A stretch of 64,000 nt of DNA, from positions 1,426,001 to 1,490,000 of the forward strand of contig LR134495.1 in NCBI GenBank assembly GCA_900638155.1, read 5' to 3'. Of the stretch, positions 53,718 through 64,000 are shown in pieces. Source of the stretch: Mannheimia haemolytica. Lineage in GTDB: Bacteria; Pseudomonadota; Gammaproteobacteria; Enterobacterales; Pasteurellaceae. The translations under genes were made by a program, and so were the position numbers. Positions within the stretch are counted from its first letter, which is position 1, and each line of letters opens with the position of its first letter. The notes below the pieces were generated by a model that saw nothing but the letters and a program-made list of their open reading frames with translations, had not been told where the DNA came from and did not search any database.

Positions 53718-54161
53718 ATGAACCTACAACAAATTCAAGATCGTTTAGCACTGAAAGATTTAGTAGATACATTCTCCAACTTTGCCGATGAAAAAAAGGT
53801 TGCCGAGCAGATGTCGCTTTTTACGCCCGATGCGATTGTGCATACCTACATTGGCGGAAAATTGGTGTTTGAAATGCACGGTGTGACGGAAATCGAACAG
53901 GTATTTACCACCTTTTTAACCCCGTTTCACCGTGTTTATCATCTAAACGGTCAACATACCGTCACTTTTATTGATGAAAATAACGCCACTGCGATTAACT
54001 ATTGTGCAGTAAAACTGGTAGAAACCAAAGAGGGTAAAGAGATCTTACACGACCACAGCGTGCGTTATGCCGATACCTACGTTAGGCAAGACGGCAAATG
54101 GTTAATTGCCAAACGGATTGCGAATTTTATGATTAGCGAAAGCCGTGAAATCAGTCAATAA
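53718..54161 (+). CDS. SnoaL/NTF2-like fold protein
   Basis: A 147-residue protein with the NTF2-like cone fold: helix DRLALKDLVDTFSNFADEKK, strand MSLFTPDAIVHTYIGGKLVF, then FHRVYHLNGQHTVTFIDENN and YVRQDGKWLIAKRIANFM. Such proteins are bacterial hydrolases, isomerases or ligand-binding proteins; no catalytic identity is evident. It is 50 nt after the SDR gene, with an extended uptake signal between, and is probably cotranscribed under the LysR regulator. Confidence 0.8.
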   Translation: MNLQQIQDRLALKDLVDTFSNFADEKKVAEQMSLFTPDAIVHTYIGGKLVFEMHGVTEIEQVFTTFLTPFHRVYHLNGQHTVTFIDENNATAINYCAVKLVETKEGKEILHDHSVRYADTYVRQDGKWLIAKRIANFMISESREISQ

Positions 54162-54214
54162 CAAGCGGTTAAATTTAGCTAAAAATTTGCAATTCTATTT
54201 GATCTTATTAAAAC

Positions 54215-54256
54215 AGCAAAATTCTTTGGGGGAAACCGAGGAATTTTGCTTTAGTC
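54215..54256 (+). terminator. terminator after the NTF2-like gene
   Basis: AGCAAAATTC (54215-54224) and GAATTTTGCT (54241-54250), 16-nt loop, followed by TTAGTCTTT; a rather weak U-tract. A uptake signal core at 54162-54170 lies just before it. Confidence 0.5.
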
Positions 54257-54321
54257 TTTAAGTCTGTTTCAATTAAGTGTAGAATAATCCGTTATTTTTA
54301 TTGATACATTTAGAGAGAACT

Positions 54322-55992
54322 ATGAGCGAAGAAATTTTAACGGCAGAAACAGGCACTCGAGCCAATTTTATTACCCACATTATTGATGAAGATTTAGCAA
54401 ACGGAAAGCACAACAACGTTTACACTCGTTTTCCACCTGAACCAAACGGTTATTTGCATATCGGCCACGCTAAATCGATCTGCTTAAACTTTGGTATCGC
54501 TCAAGATTATAACGGTTTATGCAACTTACGTTTTGATGATACCAACCCGGTTAAAGAAGACGTAGAGTATGTAGATTCAATTAAACAAGATGTGGAATGG
54601 CTAGGTTTTAAATGGGAGGGCGAGCCTCGTTATGCTTCAGACTATTTTGACCAGCTTTATGGCTATGCGATTGAGTTAATCAACAAAGGATTAGCCTATG
54701 TTGATGAATTATCGCCTGATGAAATGCGTGAATATCGTGGAACTTTAACCGAGCCGGGCAAAAACAGCCCTTACCGTGATCGTAGCGTGGAAGAAAACTT
54801 AGCGTTATTCGAAAAAATGAAAAACGGAGAGTTTGCCGAAGGAAAAGCCTGCTTGAGAGCTAAAATTGATATGGCGTCCCCGTTTATTGTGATGCGAGAC
54901 CCTGTACTTTACCGTGTAAAATTTGCTCACCATCACCAAACCGGTGATAAATGGTGCATCTACCCGATGTATGATTTTACCCACTGCATTTCTGATGCGA
55001 TTGAGCGAATCACACACTCACTATGTACGTTAGAATTCCAAGATAACCGCCGCCTATATGATTGGGTGCTGGACAATATTTCGATTGAAAGACCATTACC
55101 GCACCAATACGAATTTTCACGTTTGAATTTAGAAGGCACTTTAACCTCTAAGCGTAAATTATTAAAATTAGTCACGGACGGCATTGTTGATGGTTGGAAT
55201 GACCCTCGTATGCCAACCATTTCCGGCCTACGCCGCCGTGGTTATACCCCAGCGTCTTTACGTGAATTTTGTCGCCGTATTGGGGTTACAAAGCAAGATA
55301 ACGTGGTTGAATACTCTGCACTTGAGGCCTGTATTCGTGAAGATTTAAATGAAAACGCACCACGAGCGATGGCCGTGATTAACCCTGTCCGAGTAGTGAT
55401 TGAAAACTTCGGCGAAAAGGAAATCTTAAAAGCCCCTAATCACCCAAATCGTCCGGAGCTTGGCGAGCGTGATTTACCATTCACCCGTGAGCTTTATATT
55501 GATGAAGCAGACTTCCGTGAAGAAGCCAATAAGCAATATAAACGCTTGGTCTTAGGCAAAGAAGTACGTTTACGCAATGCCTATGTGATTAAAGCTGAGC
55601 GTGTGGAAAAAGATGCAAGCGGTCGAATTTCAACTATTTTTTGCACATACGACTCGGACACATTAGGCAAAAATCCGGCTGATGGTCGCAAAGTAAAAGG
55701 TGTGATTCATTGGGTATCTGCGGAAGATAACAAACCGGCAGAGTTCCGCATTTACGACCGTTTATTTACTGTGCCAAACCCGGGGGCGGAAGAAGACATC
55801 AATGCGGTGCTAAATCCTGAATCATTAGTGGTTAAGCACGGTTTTGTTGAGCCAAGTTTAGCACACGCCAAACCGGAACAAGGCTACCAATTCGAGCGTG
55901 AGGGTTACTACTGCTTAGACAGCAAAGACGGCTCTGCGGAGAATTTAGTTTTCAATTTAACCGTCAGCTTAAAAGAAAGCGTAGCGTTCTAA
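54322..55992 (+). CDS. glnS: glutaminyl-tRNA synthetase
   Basis: A 556-residue class Ib synthetase (E. coli 554) that charges tRNA-Gln. The HIGH motif is in [18 protein letters not shown] near residue 35-50; the KMSKS-equivalent is [14 protein letters not shown]. The C-terminal beta-barrel anticodon-binding domains start near residue 340. The ATG at 54322 with TAGAGAGAAC upstream gives the family-typical N-terminus MSEEIL rather than the earlier in-frame start. It ends at a strong terminator. Confidence 0.97.
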   Translation: MSEEILTAETGTRANFITHIIDEDLANGKHNNVYTRFPPEPNGYLHIGHAKSICLNFGIAQDYNGLCNLRFDDTNPVKEDVEYVDSIKQDVEWLGFKWEGEPRYASDYFDQLYGYAIELINKGLAYVDELSPDEMREYRGTLTEPGKNSPYRDRSVEENLALFEKMKNGEFAEGKACLRAKIDMASPFIVMRDPVLYRVKFAHHHQTGDKWCIYPMYDFTHCISDAIERITHSLCTLEFQDNRRLYDWVLDNISIERPLPHQYEFSRLNLEGTLTSKRKLLKLVTDGIVDGWNDPRMPTISGLRRRGYTPASLREFCRRIGVTKQDNVVEYSALEACIREDLNENAPRAMAVINPVRVVIENFGEKEILKAPNHPNRPELGERDLPFTRELYIDEADFREEANKQYKRLVLGKEVRLRNAYVIKAERVEKDASGRISTIFCTYDSDTLGKNPADGRKVKGVIHWVSAEDNKPAEFRIYDRLFTVPNPGAEEDINAVLNPESLVVKHGFVEPSLAHAKPEQGYQFEREGYYCLDSKDGSAENLVFNLTVSLKESVAF

Positions 55993-56010
55993 TCTAACTA
56001 TCTTCATTCA

Positions 56011-56041
56011 AATACCAGCAAATATGCTGGTATTTTTTTTT
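56011..56041 (+). terminator. intrinsic terminator after glnS
   Basis: AATACCAGCA (56011-56020) and TGCTGGTATT (56025-56034), 4-nt loop, followed by a run of T. Confidence 0.9.
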
Positions 56042-56066
56042 ACCCTCAAAACGACTCATCAGGCAT

Positions 56067-56145
56067 AAAAAAAGCCCCAATTCTGGGGCCACTCGGAAAG
56101 CAAATTTATGTGTTAGGTTGCTAAGCACAACACTTATTCTTGTTG
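56067..56145 (-). ncRNA. candidate small RNA between glnS and gdhA
   Basis: On the minus strand GCCCCA-GAAT-TGGGGC (56074-56089) is followed by seven T, a strong terminator with none on the plus strand. gdhA, the nearest minus-strand gene, already has its own terminator at 56274. A promoter is visible: TTGAAA (56174-56179, -35), 17-nt spacer, TAACCT (56151-56156, -10). It would give an RNA of about 75 nt containing GTGTTG/CAAC pairing. A CRP-like site lies about 80 nt upstream of the proposed start. Confidence 0.45.
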
Positions 56146-56216
56146 CACTAAGGTTAAGCGAATTTACTAACAGTTTCAAATAAAATATGCAAAAAAGACT
56201 AACCAATGTTTAAATT

Positions 56217-56232
56217 TGTGATCTACTTCATA
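56217..56232. promoter_or_regulatory. CRP-like site upstream of the small-RNA candidate
   Basis: TGTGATCTACTTCATA: TGTGA-N6-TCATA, perfect left half plus TCTA as in the consensus, 4 of 5 in the right half. Its centre is about 80-82 nt from the predicted minus-strand start, near a classical class I position. Confidence 0.4.
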
Positions 56233-56273
56233 TTTTTCTCACTAAATGATCGTAAAACTCCAAATTTTAAACA

Positions 56274-56297
56274 TAAAAAAGCCCTCACGAGGAGGGC
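56274..56297 (-). terminator. intrinsic terminator after gdhA
   Basis: GCCCTC (56281-56286) and GAGGGC (56292-56297) with a 5-nt loop; six T follow on the minus strand (56275-56280). Confidence 0.85.
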
Positions 56298-56309
56298 TAT
56301 ATATAAAGA

Positions 56310-57650
<1,341 letters not shown>

Positions 57651-57790
57651 TTACTACTCCTGAATTTTATTTTGATGTTGTGTATTTAAGATGTGCGAAG
57701 TCTAGCAAGCAATTTAGCGTTTGAAAAGAGCGATTAGAAAAATTTATCATTAAAATAAGAAAAATTAAGTCCAGCTGCTGTTTTTTTACT

Positions 57791-57826
57791 CAAAAAATAA
57801 AGCCCACTTTGAAAGTGAGCTTTATT
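57791..57826 (-). terminator. intrinsic terminator after bamE
   Basis: AATAAAGCCCACTTT (57796-57810) and AAAGTGAGCTTTATT (57812-57826) with one mismatch; on the minus strand the T-rich tail is TTTTTTG. Confidence 0.8.
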
Positions 57827-57841
57827 GATTCGGTAATCTGA

Positions 57842-58183
57842 TTATTTTTGTTCCGCATTCGCATTGCTGTCATCAATTTTTGAGACTAACCCTTTAGCAT
57901 CAAAATAAACAAACAGATTGCGTTGTTCAGGATCTTTATAACCTTCACGTTTAATAAACACATAATCCCAGCGGTGGGTTTCAAAAATGTTCTTCAACAT
58001 TGGCGTGCCAAGCAAATATTCAACTTGTTCTGCTGTCATACCGACTTTGAGTTGAGCAATTTTATCTTGTTCTAAGTAATTGCCTTGTGGTACATCAATA
58101 CGATAGACCACTTTCTCAACGGTTGAACAAGCCGTTACACCCAGTGCAAGTAACATTGCAGCTAAAAGAGATTTCATTTTCAT
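57842..58183 (-). CDS. bamE: outer-membrane assembly lipoprotein BamE
   Basis: A 113-residue lipoprotein of the BAM complex that folds beta-barrel proteins into the outer membrane. The signal peptide ends in a lipobox GVTAC with lipidated Cys19. The SmpA/OmlA fold includes LEQDKIAQLKVGMTAEQVEY and ETHRWDYVFIKREG; a C-terminal flexible tail (NANAEQK) follows. Length equals E. coli BamE (113). AAAAGGTC precedes the start. It lies after ndpA on the same strand but with 66 nt between. Confidence 0.93.
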   Translation of the reverse strand: MKMKSLLAAMLLALGVTACSTVEKVVYRIDVPQGNYLEQDKIAQLKVGMTAEQVEYLLGTPMLKNIFETHRWDYVFIKREGYKDPEQRNLFVYFDAKGLVSKIDDSNANAEQK

Positions 58184-58249
58184 AATTGACCTTTTGATAA
58201 TCCAAAATTCAGATAACGAGATAATACCTAAACTGATAAAAATTTTCCA

Positions 58250-59251
58250 TTATTTGTTACGTTCCAGCTGGTCACGCAGATTTGCCGGTAATCCTTTGAT
58301 TGTCAGTGTGTCGTTTAGTTCATCCCAAATTAAACGCTCTCCTAATAATTCTGCGTTAAAGCTAATCGAGACCCCTTTGCCCGAGCCGGAAAATTTCGTC
58401 AGGGTTTTAAGGGCATTTCGCATAGGCGGAATATTCTCTTCCAAGCCGTATTCTTGCTCTTGCGTAAATTGAGCAAAATCAATTTCATTCAGTGTCGGTA
58501 ATGCATTGGAAAGCTCATTTAACGCAATTTCCTCGCCACTATTTATCTGCCCTTTACAGTAATCAAACACCTGCTTTTTCACTTCTCGAGTTTGAGGGGC
58601 AGATAACTCCCCTTGCTCACAATAATCGCTCACCGCTTGCAACAAAGTTTGATTCTGCAGTTGTGGATTAAACCCTTCTTCCGCACTTAAGAAATCCATA
58701 AAGAAATCGGCAATTTTGCGTCCGACTCTGCCTTTCACAAAAGTTAAATAGCGGTTAGAGGTGGCATCAAGTTTCAATTCGGTTAAATTAATTCGACAAG
58801 CAATATCGTATTGTGCAATTTCCAAATACTGCGTTCGTTTGATCTCTAATTGCTCATCAACCAACATCGAATTGCGACTATCAATCAACGCAATGAACAA
58901 ATATTCGGTGGCTAAAAAAGTGTAACGACACAAAATAAAGGTGCCGCCATCAGCAAACGGATATTTGATCAGCTCTGCAGCTAGCATTTTGGCACAGCTA
59001 TGGCTAAAAGGTAAAAAATCGGTTTCTTGCTCCAATAGGCGGTTGAGCTGTTGAGCAAAAACCGACTCCGGCTTAAATATACCGTAAGCCTTTGCTTTAC
59101 TTTGATAGGCTTGATGTAACTGCAACATCATTTGATCAACTTCAGGGGAAATTGCCAATAAATTTTCTCGCAAAAACGTATTAAGCTCCGGGTTCTCGCC
59201 CTCTGTTTTTTGTAATTGATGTAACACGATTTCAGAAACATTAATGCTCAT
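58250..59251 (-). CDS. ndpA: nucleoid-associated protein NdpA/YejK
   Basis: A 333-residue cytoplasmic DNA-associated protein (E. coli YejK is 335). It begins [20 protein letters not shown], with segments [20 protein letters not shown] and [20 protein letters not shown], and the C-terminal [24 protein letters not shown] block typical of the family. It was found on nucleoids and may interact with topoisomerases; its molecular function is not settled. It is divergent from ridA. Confidence 0.9.
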   Translation of the reverse strand: MSINVSEIVLHQLQKTEGENPELNTFLRENLLAISPEVDQMMLQLHQAYQSKAKAYGIFKPESVFAQQLNRLLEQETDFLPFSHSCAKMLAAELIKYPFADGGTFILCRYTFLATEYLFIALIDSRNSMLVDEQLEIKRTQYLEIAQYDIACRINLTELKLDATSNRYLTFVKGRVGRKIADFFMDFLSAEEGFNPQLQNQTLLQAVSDYCEQGELSAPQTREVKKQVFDYCKGQINSGEEIALNELSNALPTLNEIDFAQFTQEQEYGLEENIPPMRNALKTLTKFSGSGKGVSISFNAELLGERLIWDELNDTLTIKGLPANLRDQLERNK

Positions 59252-59331
59252 TAATTCACTTCTCTTTATTCCAAATAATAAGAAAAGATATTATCATTAA
59301 TCCGTTTATTTTTCATTAAGAGGAACACAAG

Positions 59332-59718
59332 ATGACAGTTATCCACACAGAAAATGCACCGGCAGCGATTGGGCCTTATGTGCAAGCAATTGATTTAGGC
59401 AATATGGTTTTAACTTCTGGGCAAATTCCGGTGAATCCTCAAACCGGCGAAATCCCGAGTGATATTGTGCAACAAACTCGCCGATCTCTGAATAATGTGA
59501 AAGCCATTATCGAGCAAGCCGGCTTAAGTGTTGCCGATATTGTGAAAACCACTGTATTTGTCAAAGATCTTAACGACTTCACAAAAGTGAATGCGGAATA
59601 CCAAGCATTCTTCCAAGAAAACGGACACCCGAATTTCCCTGCTCGCTCTTGCGTGGAAGTGGCTCGTTTACCGAAAGATGTGGGCATTGAAATCGAAGCG
59701 ATTGCAGTACGCCGATAA
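59332..59718 (+). CDS. ridA: reactive intermediate/imine deaminase RidA
   Basis: A 128-residue trimeric YjgF/YER057c/UK114 enzyme that hydrolyses 2-aminoacrylate and related enamines/imines to ketoacids, protecting PLP enzymes. The key Arg is in FPARSCVEVARLPKDVGIEI (Arg near 105); LTSGQIPVNPQTGEI and KTTVFVKDLNDF are family signatures. It protects branched-chain synthesis enzymes, one set of which (ilvIH) is in this window. Short 32-nt spacer, with an uptake signal, to pgeF downstream. Confidence 0.95.
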   Translation: MTVIHTENAPAAIGPYVQAIDLGNMVLTSGQIPVNPQTGEIPSDIVQQTRRSLNNVKAIIEQAGLSVADIVKTTVFVKDLNDFTKVNAEYQAFFQENGHPNFPARSCVEVARLPKDVGIEIEAIAVRR

Positions 59719-59749
59719 CAAGCGGTCATTTTCTTGAGATTTTTTACAA

Positions 59750-60487
59750 ATGGACAAAATTATTCCAAATTGGAATGTGCCTAAGCATATTCACGCATTA
59801 ACAACCTTAAGAACAGGTGGCGTAAGTAAACCGCCGTTTGATAGTTTCAACTTAGGTGATCACGTTAATGACGAGCCGAAAGATGTGGCACAAAATCGTG
59901 CTTTATTGGTTGAGAAATTTCAATTACCACAAGCTCCACTGTTTTTAACCCAAACTCACAGCACCCGAGTGATTGAACTGCCCTATTCAGGCGATAATCT
60001 TGAAGCCGATGCGGTTTACACCAATCAACCAAACCAAGTCTGCTTAGTGATGACCGCCGATTGTTTACCGGTACTATTTTCCAGCCAAGACGGGACGGAA
60101 ATTGCGGCTGCACACGCCGGCTGGCGTGGGTTATGCGATGGCATATTAGAGGCGACGGTAGAGAAATTCGACTGCCCGCCACACGAAATATCGGCTTGGT
60201 TAGGTCCTGCTATCGGACCGAATGCTTTTCAAGTCGGGAGTGAAGTGGCAGACCAATTCTGTGCTTTTGACCCAAGAGCCAAAGGGGCTTTTATTGAAGA
60301 CGGCACTACAAGCGGTAAATTTTTAGGAAATCTTTACCAAATTGCCACTCAACGTCTGAATAAATTAGGCATTACCACCATTTCAGGTGGCGAATATTGC
60401 ACCTACAGCCAACCAGAACTGTTCTTTTCCTACCGCCGAGACAAACAAACCGGGCGAATGGCAACCTTAATTTGGCGAGCAGAATAA
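59750..60487 (+). CDS. pgeF: laccase-domain purine nucleoside phosphorylase / peptidoglycan editing factor
   Basis: A 245-residue YfiH/multicopper-oxidoreductase-like protein, long called polyphenol oxidase. Zinc/copper-like site residues are in QTHSTRVIEL (His), MTADCLPVLF (Cys) and AAAHAGWRGL (His). Members have purine nucleoside phosphorylase and adenosine deaminase activity, and E. coli PgeF corrects L-Ser errors in peptidoglycan. Which activity matters here is not determined. It begins 32 nt after ridA, possibly cotranscribed. Confidence 0.9.
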   Translation: MDKIIPNWNVPKHIHALTTLRTGGVSKPPFDSFNLGDHVNDEPKDVAQNRALLVEKFQLPQAPLFLTQTHSTRVIELPYSGDNLEADAVYTNQPNQVCLVMTADCLPVLFSSQDGTEIAAAHAGWRGLCDGILEATVEKFDCPPHEISAWLGPAIGPNAFQVGSEVADQFCAFDPRAKGAFIEDGTTSGKFLGNLYQIATQRLNKLGITTISGGEYCTYSQPELFFSYRRDKQTGRMATLIWRAE

Positions 60488-60512
60488 CCCTATTTTCTCT
60501 CGTTCAATAATT

Positions 60513-60554
60513 AACCGAGTAATCCTCTAGCTATAGACGACTACTTGGTTTTTC
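60513..60554 (+). terminator. terminator between pgeF and the tRNA gene
   Basis: AACCGAGTA (60513-60521) pairs with TACTTGGTT (60542-60550, one G-U wobble), with an inner TCTA/TAGA stem in the loop, followed by TTTTC. Confidence 0.65.
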
Positions 60555-60579
60555 TCTATAATTCCAACCACTTTCCAAT

Positions 60580-60655
60580 CCCCCCATAGCTCAGTGGTTA
60601 GAGCAGGCGACTCATAATCGCTTGGTCGCTGGTTCAAGTCCGGCTGGGGGGACCA
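60580..60655 (+). tRNA. tRNA-Ile2 (CAU anticodon, lysidine type)
   Basis: The 76-nt cloverleaf folds cleanly: acceptor CCCCCCA/TGGGGGG, D stem GCTC/GAGC, anticodon stem GGCGA/TCGCT with loop CTCATAA, T stem GCTGG/CCGGC with loop TTCAAGT, CCA encoded. From the D arm through the T loop it is essentially identical to E. coli ileX tRNA-Ile2, not to elongator Met tRNA. C34 should be converted to lysidine by TilS to read AUA. The acceptor begins C1-G72, whereas E. coli ileX has G1-C72. Confidence 0.92.
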
Positions 60656-60667
60656 ACTAAAACCTAT

Positions 60668-61207
60668 CTACTCTTCAATCACCACTTTCCCGATATAATC
60701 TAAATGACGGTATTTTTGGGCGTAATCAATGCCATAGCCCACAACAAATTCGTCCGGAATTTCAAACCCGACCCATTTAACCGGTACTTCTACTTCACGG
60801 CGAGAGGGTTTATCGAGTAAAGTACAAATCGCTAATGAATTTGGCTCACGCAGTTTTAGAATTTCCCCTACTTTGCTTAAGGTGAAACCTGTGTCAATAA
60901 TATCTTCAACAATCAAAACATCTTTGCCTTGAATTTCACCATCTAAATCTTTGAGGATTTTCACATCTCGGCTGGATTCGGTGCTGCTGCCATAGCTTGA
61001 GGCGGTTAAAAAATCCACTTCTACTGGTAAATCTAATTTTCTGACAAGATCTGCCATAAACATAAATGAACCTCGTAATAAACCAATCACCACTAAATGT
61101 TTACAATTATTTTCTTGATAATGTCGATTAATTGAGCTTGCTAATTCGTCAATACGTTGTATGACTTCCTCTTTGGCAATCAGTGTTTCAATATGGTGCT
61201 TTTTCAT
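60668..61207 (-). CDS. hpt: hypoxanthine phosphoribosyltransferase
   Basis: A 179-residue purine-salvage enzyme that joins hypoxanthine (and guanine) with PRPP. The PRPP-binding loop is [18 protein letters not shown] (residues about 93-110), and the C-terminal [20 protein letters not shown] holds the base-recognising residues. Length matches E. coli Hpt (178). It is divergent from nothing immediate but opposes the tRNA gene; 56 nt downstream of pmbA on the same strand, with an uptake signal between. Confidence 0.95.
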   Translation of the reverse strand: MKKHHIETLIAKEEVIQRIDELASSINRHYQENNCKHLVVIGLLRGSFMFMADLVRKLDLPVEVDFLTASSYGSSTESSRDVKILKDLDGEIQGKDVLIVEDIIDTGFTLSKVGEILKLREPNSLAICTLLDKPSRREVEVPVKWVGFEIPDEFVVGYGIDYAQKYRHLDYIGKVVIEE

Positions 61208-61263
61208 TCATTTCTCCTAATAATTTGATTACAAGCGGTCTAAATTTGCTCTTTTTTTGCAAA

Positions 61264-62613
61264 TTATTCGCCTGAAACCGTCATTTTTTCTAATAAAATC
61301 GAACCGGTCTGGATATTAGAGCGATGCTCAATATCATCGCCCACCGCAACGATGTTTTTATACATTTCTTGCAGTTGCCCTGCTATGGTAATTTCTGCAA
61401 CCGGGTATTGAATTTCACCATTTTCAACCCAGAAGCCTGCTGCTCCACGAGAATATTCACCAGTCACGCTATTAATTGCAGAACCTAACATTTCCGTCAC
61501 TAACAAGCCCGTTCCCATTTCCTTGAGCAAGCTGCTTAACCCACCGGTGCGGTTTGGTTTCACCAGCCAATTATGAATACCGCCGGCGTGCCCTGTGCTT
61601 TTTAGCCCCATTTTTCTACCGGAATAGCTGGTCATTAGGTAAGTTTGTAAGATACCATCGGTAATAATTTCTCGGTTTTGGGTAATTACCCCTTCGCTAT
61701 CAAAGGCTGATGAAGCGAGTTGGCGTAATAAGTGGGGGCGTTCTGAAATTGCAAACCAGCTTGGCAAAATTTTTTCGCCAAGTTTATCCAGCAAAAAGCT
61801 GGATTTGCGATATAACGCTCCGCCGCTAATTGCTCCGGCTAAATGCCCGACCAAGCCGGTGGCGACATCATTGTAAAAAATCACCGGCATTTCACCTGTT
61901 TTGATCTTATGCGGATTTAAACGATCTACCGCTTTCACCGCTGCTTGCTGCCCTACCCATTGCGGTGCTTGGAGTTTGTCAAACTCACGGGAAATAGTGT
62001 ATTCATAATCACGCTCAAGCTGATCTTCATAAGCTGAAATCACACTACAAGAGAGTGAATATCGGCTCGACAGGTAACTCTGCAACATTCCGTGCGTATT
62101 GCCATAAACACGCACACCACTGTGAGAATTGAAAGTTGCTCCGTCACTATTCACAATTTTTTCGTCTGCATTTAAGGCATAATGCTCCGCCTTGATTGCC
62201 AATTCGACCGCTTGCTCAACGGAAATATCTGCTTGGTGGTACAGTTCCAAATCTTTTGCTTCAAAGGCAAGCAACTCTTTATCGGCAAGCCCTGTGCAAT
62301 CATCTTCTGAGGTATATTTTGCAATCGCAAGGGCTGCTTCGACCGTTTTTTGAATCGATTCTGGCTGTAGATCGGACGTGGAGGCATTACCTTTGCGTTT
62401 ACCTAAATAGACTGAAATACCGAGCGAGCCATCGTTATTGAACTCGATGTTTTCAACTTGCTCTAAACGGCTGGAAACCGAAAGCCCTGCAACTTTGGTC
62501 ACACCTACTTCTGCCTCTGCTCCAGCCTGTTTTGCAAAATTTAAGGCAAATTCGACCGCTTGTCGTAGTTCCTGTTCTTGTTGTAACAAGGTTTGTTTAT
62601 CTGTAATTGACAT
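61264..62613 (-). CDS. pmbA: TldE/PmbA subunit of the TldD-TldE protease
   Basis: A 449-residue TldD/PmbA-family protein (E. coli 450). It forms a heterodimer with TldD (not in the window) that degrades unfolded peptides, processes microcin B17 and helps CcdA turnover. Unlike TldD it lacks the HEXXXH zinc motif, as expected. Conserved segments are [40 protein letters not shown] and [20 protein letters not shown]. It is divergent from darP. Confidence 0.94.
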   Translation of the reverse strand: MSITDKQTLLQQEQELRQAVEFALNFAKQAGAEAEVGVTKVAGLSVSSRLEQVENIEFNNDGSLGISVYLGKRKGNASTSDLQPESIQKTVEAALAIAKYTSEDDCTGLADKELLAFEAKDLELYHQADISVEQAVELAIKAEHYALNADEKIVNSDGATFNSHSGVRVYGNTHGMLQSYLSSRYSLSCSVISAYEDQLERDYEYTISREFDKLQAPQWVGQQAAVKAVDRLNPHKIKTGEMPVIFYNDVATGLVGHLAGAISGGALYRKSSFLLDKLGEKILPSWFAISERPHLLRQLASSAFDSEGVITQNREIITDGILQTYLMTSYSGRKMGLKSTGHAGGIHNWLVKPNRTGGLSSLLKEMGTGLLVTEMLGSAINSVTGEYSRGAAGFWVENGEIQYPVAEITIAGQLQEMYKNIVAVGDDIEHRSNIQTGSILLEKMTVSGE

Positions 62614-62711
62614 TTTGTTCCATTGATTGATTGCATTGATGAATATATTCTAACTCAAATTTCTGTTAGAATACGGCATTTTTTAGAGTTTATGTAATGA
62701 AAGGATAAAGA

Positions 62712-63242
62712 ATGGCTAAAAAACGGAGCAAAAACGAAATTGACTGGACAGATGAGGAAGAAGAAATCATCTGGGTCAGCAAAAGCGAAATAAAACGAGA
62801 TTCCGAACACTTAAAAAAAATTGGGGCTGAATTAATTGAATTAACCCCACAAAATTTGGAAAAGATCCCGCTAGACGATGATTTAAAAGAGGCAATTCGC
62901 CAAGCTCAAGACTTTAAAATGGAGGCTCGTCGCCGTCAAATTCAATTTATCGGCAAATTATTACGCAGCCGCGACCCAGAGCCGATTCAAGAAGCCTTAG
63001 ATAAAGTGAAAAATCGCCATAATCAGCAACAAGCCCTATTACATAAATTGGAATTAGTGCGGGATCAACTGATTGCAATGGGCGATGCATCATTAGATAA
63101 TTTATTGACGGAATATCCTCAATTAGACCGCCAACATTTGCGTAATTTAATTCGTGGGGCAATTAAAGAACGTGAAGCCAATAAACCGGCAAAAAATTAC
63201 CGTGAAATTTATCAATATTTAAAAACTGAAATCGTGGAGTGA
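62712..63242 (+). CDS. darP: ribosome-maturation protein DarP (YjgA)
   Basis: A 176-residue charged, alpha-helical protein of the DUF615/YjgA family (E. coli YjgA is 183) that associates with late 50S precursors and promotes maturation of the peptidyl-transferase centre. Signature segments are [40 protein letters not shown] and [20 protein letters not shown]. It is divergent from pmbA, the same arrangement as in E. coli (pmbA-yjgA). GAAAGGATAAAGA precedes the start. Confidence 0.93.
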   Translation: MAKKRSKNEIDWTDEEEEIIWVSKSEIKRDSEHLKKIGAELIELTPQNLEKIPLDDDLKEAIRQAQDFKMEARRRQIQFIGKLLRSRDPEPIQEALDKVKNRHNQQQALLHKLELVRDQLIAMGDASLDNLLTEYPQLDRQHLRNLIRGAIKEREANKPAKNYREIYQYLKTEIVE

Positions 63243-63247
63243 TTATT

Positions 63248-63619
63248 ATGGAGTACCTATCAACAATCCTTAAAGCTCATATCGGCTTAGCTTATATTAG
63301 TTTAATTTTATTATTAACCCGTGGATTTTTATCATCAAAAATGGTGGATTGGCGACAATATAAAATTTTACGAATCGCACCGCACGCAGTCGATACGCTG
63401 TTATTAGTTACCGGTATTGCAGCAGTGGCTATTTTTCTAGCTTATGACTTTTTCACTTTAGCACAATTTAGCTGGCTATTACCTAAGCTGTTATTCTTAG
63501 TGTTATACATTATTTTTGCCACTAAAGCGTTTAAAAAAGGGCAACCATTCTCGCTCAAATTTTACCTGTTAGCCGTGGTGTCATTCTTATTAGTGATGCT
63601 AACCGCTACTTTTCACTAA
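63248..63619 (+). CDS. SirB/YchQ-family membrane protein
   Basis: A 123-residue protein with about four hydrophobic helices (residues 5-24, 42-62, 70-92, 100-120). It resembles the SirB2/YchQ family, named from an old link to invasion-gene regulation, but its biochemical role is unknown. The start at MEYLST follows GGAG, which lies inside the last codons of darP; the frame is also open from a GTG overlapping the darP stop. Cotranscribed with darP. Confidence 0.8.
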   Translation: MEYLSTILKAHIGLAYISLILLLTRGFLSSKMVDWRQYKILRIAPHAVDTLLLVTGIAAVAIFLAYDFFTLAQFSWLLPKLLFLVLYIIFATKAFKKGQPFSLKFYLLAVVSFLLVMLTATFH

Positions 63620-63631
63620 ATAAGGAAAATT

Positions 63632-64000
63632 ATGATCGGACCTTTTGTGAATGCCGGTGCCATTATTTTAGGGGGAGTGATAGGGGCTTATTTAGGTAGC
63701 CGTTTGCCTGAACGTATTCGTACCAGTTTGCCACTTGTGTTTGGGCTATGCTGTTTCGGCTTAGGTATGATGCTGACCGCCTCCGTAAAATATATGTCTG
63801 CGGTTGCATTAGCATTGATTTTAGGCACGATCATCGGTGAGCTGATTTATTTAGAAAAACGAATAGGCAAAGTTGCCGGTTTAGCTCGTGGTTTAATTGA
63901 CCGCCTATTCCCACCGGTGCATAGTCTTTCCCAAGAAGAATTTTTAGAGAAATTTATTGCTCTGCTTGTACTGTTTTGTGTGAGCGGTACCGGCATTTTT
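63632..64000 (+). CDS. DUF554/YqgA-family membrane protein, 5' part
   Basis: The first 123 residues of a membrane protein that runs off the right edge. It begins MIGPFVNAGAIILGGVIGAY with hydrophobic segments at about residues 3-23, 34-53, 55-75 and 105-122, and a soluble stretch KVAGLARGLIDRLFPPVHSL. This is the DUF554 family (E. coli YqgA), a putative transporter with no proven substrate. It starts 12 nt after the SirB-like gene with a TAAGGAAA ribosome-binding site, so it belongs to the same transcript. Confidence 0.85.
   Translation, partial: MIGPFVNAGAIILGGVIGAYLGSRLPERIRTSLPLVFGLCCFGLGMMLTASVKYMSAVALALILGTIIGELIYLEKRIGKVAGLARGLIDRLFPPVHSLSQEEFLEKFIALLVLFCVSGTGIF

Noticed and set aside
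60580..60655. Elongator or initiator tRNA-Met for the CAU tRNA
   Set aside because: The D, anticodon and T arms match tRNA-Ile2 almost base for base, and the three G-C pairs and C1xA72 mismatch of initiator Met are absent.

Overview
The window is a chromosomal segment of a Pasteurellaceae bacterium from the Actinobacillus/Mannheimia side of the family. The best evidence is the many copies of the Apl-type DNA-uptake signal (core ACAAGCGGT). They lie mostly between genes, often as inverted pairs that double as terminators, and usually carry a second motif, GCAAA, 20 nt downstream. Gene content and pairings also fit this family: lrp-ftsK, sspA-sspB, glpX/zapB, a Mlc-like gene next to bioD, and epmB near efp. 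The DNA is AT-rich apart from the sulfatase region. No rRNA, prophage, complete insertion sequence or CRISPR array was seen.

Layout. 1-4.1 kb: end of pta, carbonic anhydrase, ilvIH. 4.1-10.8 kb: EamA transporter, argA, a small DUF1508 protein, pepP, an HTH protein, glpX, zapB, tdk. 10.9-17.1 kb: an accessory cassette with a radical-SAM sulfatase-maturing enzyme, a cytoplasmic sulfatase, a sodium symporter, a Crp/Fnr-type regulator and a TauE/SafE exporter; its internal gaps hold inverted-repeat elements. 17.1-29.7 kb: tsaB, a DAHP synthase with a Trp operator, ypfJ, ftsK, lrp, rnd, a Mlc-like ROK protein, bioD, arfA with its self-limiting hairpin, a methyltransferase, a permease and a YvcK-like gene. 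29.7-41.9 kb: topA, a LysR gene, a GlsB-like protein, an orphan TrpX-like binding protein with a second Trp operator, sspBA, purE-asparaginase-purK, uvrB with a coupled small membrane protein, parDE. 42.1-44.8 kb: an efeM/efeB-like iron locus with no visible permease. 44.8-64 kb: rnm, a UDG-fold protein, sbcB, asnS, epmB, efp, a LysR gene diverging from two small enzyme-like genes, glnS, gdhA, bamE, ndpA, ridA, pgeF, tRNA-Ile2 (CAU), hpt, pmbA, darP, a SirB-like protein and the start of a DUF554 gene.

How genes work together. Two near-identical Trp operators tie aromatic synthesis (DAHP synthase) to a probable Trp/aromatic uptake protein. A PurR operator precedes purE. CRP-type sites precede the symporter-sulfatase genes and the efe locus. 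The sulfatase cassette reads as import of a sulfated compound, desulfation in the cytoplasm and anion export, under a local Crp/Fnr-family regulator. Two strong minus-strand terminators, near 47.9 kb and 56.07 kb, have no known gene upstream and point to unannotated small RNAs. Nothing here is a wholly new defence or mobile system. The strongest leads are the sulfatase regulon, the permease-less iron locus and the two small-RNA candidates.
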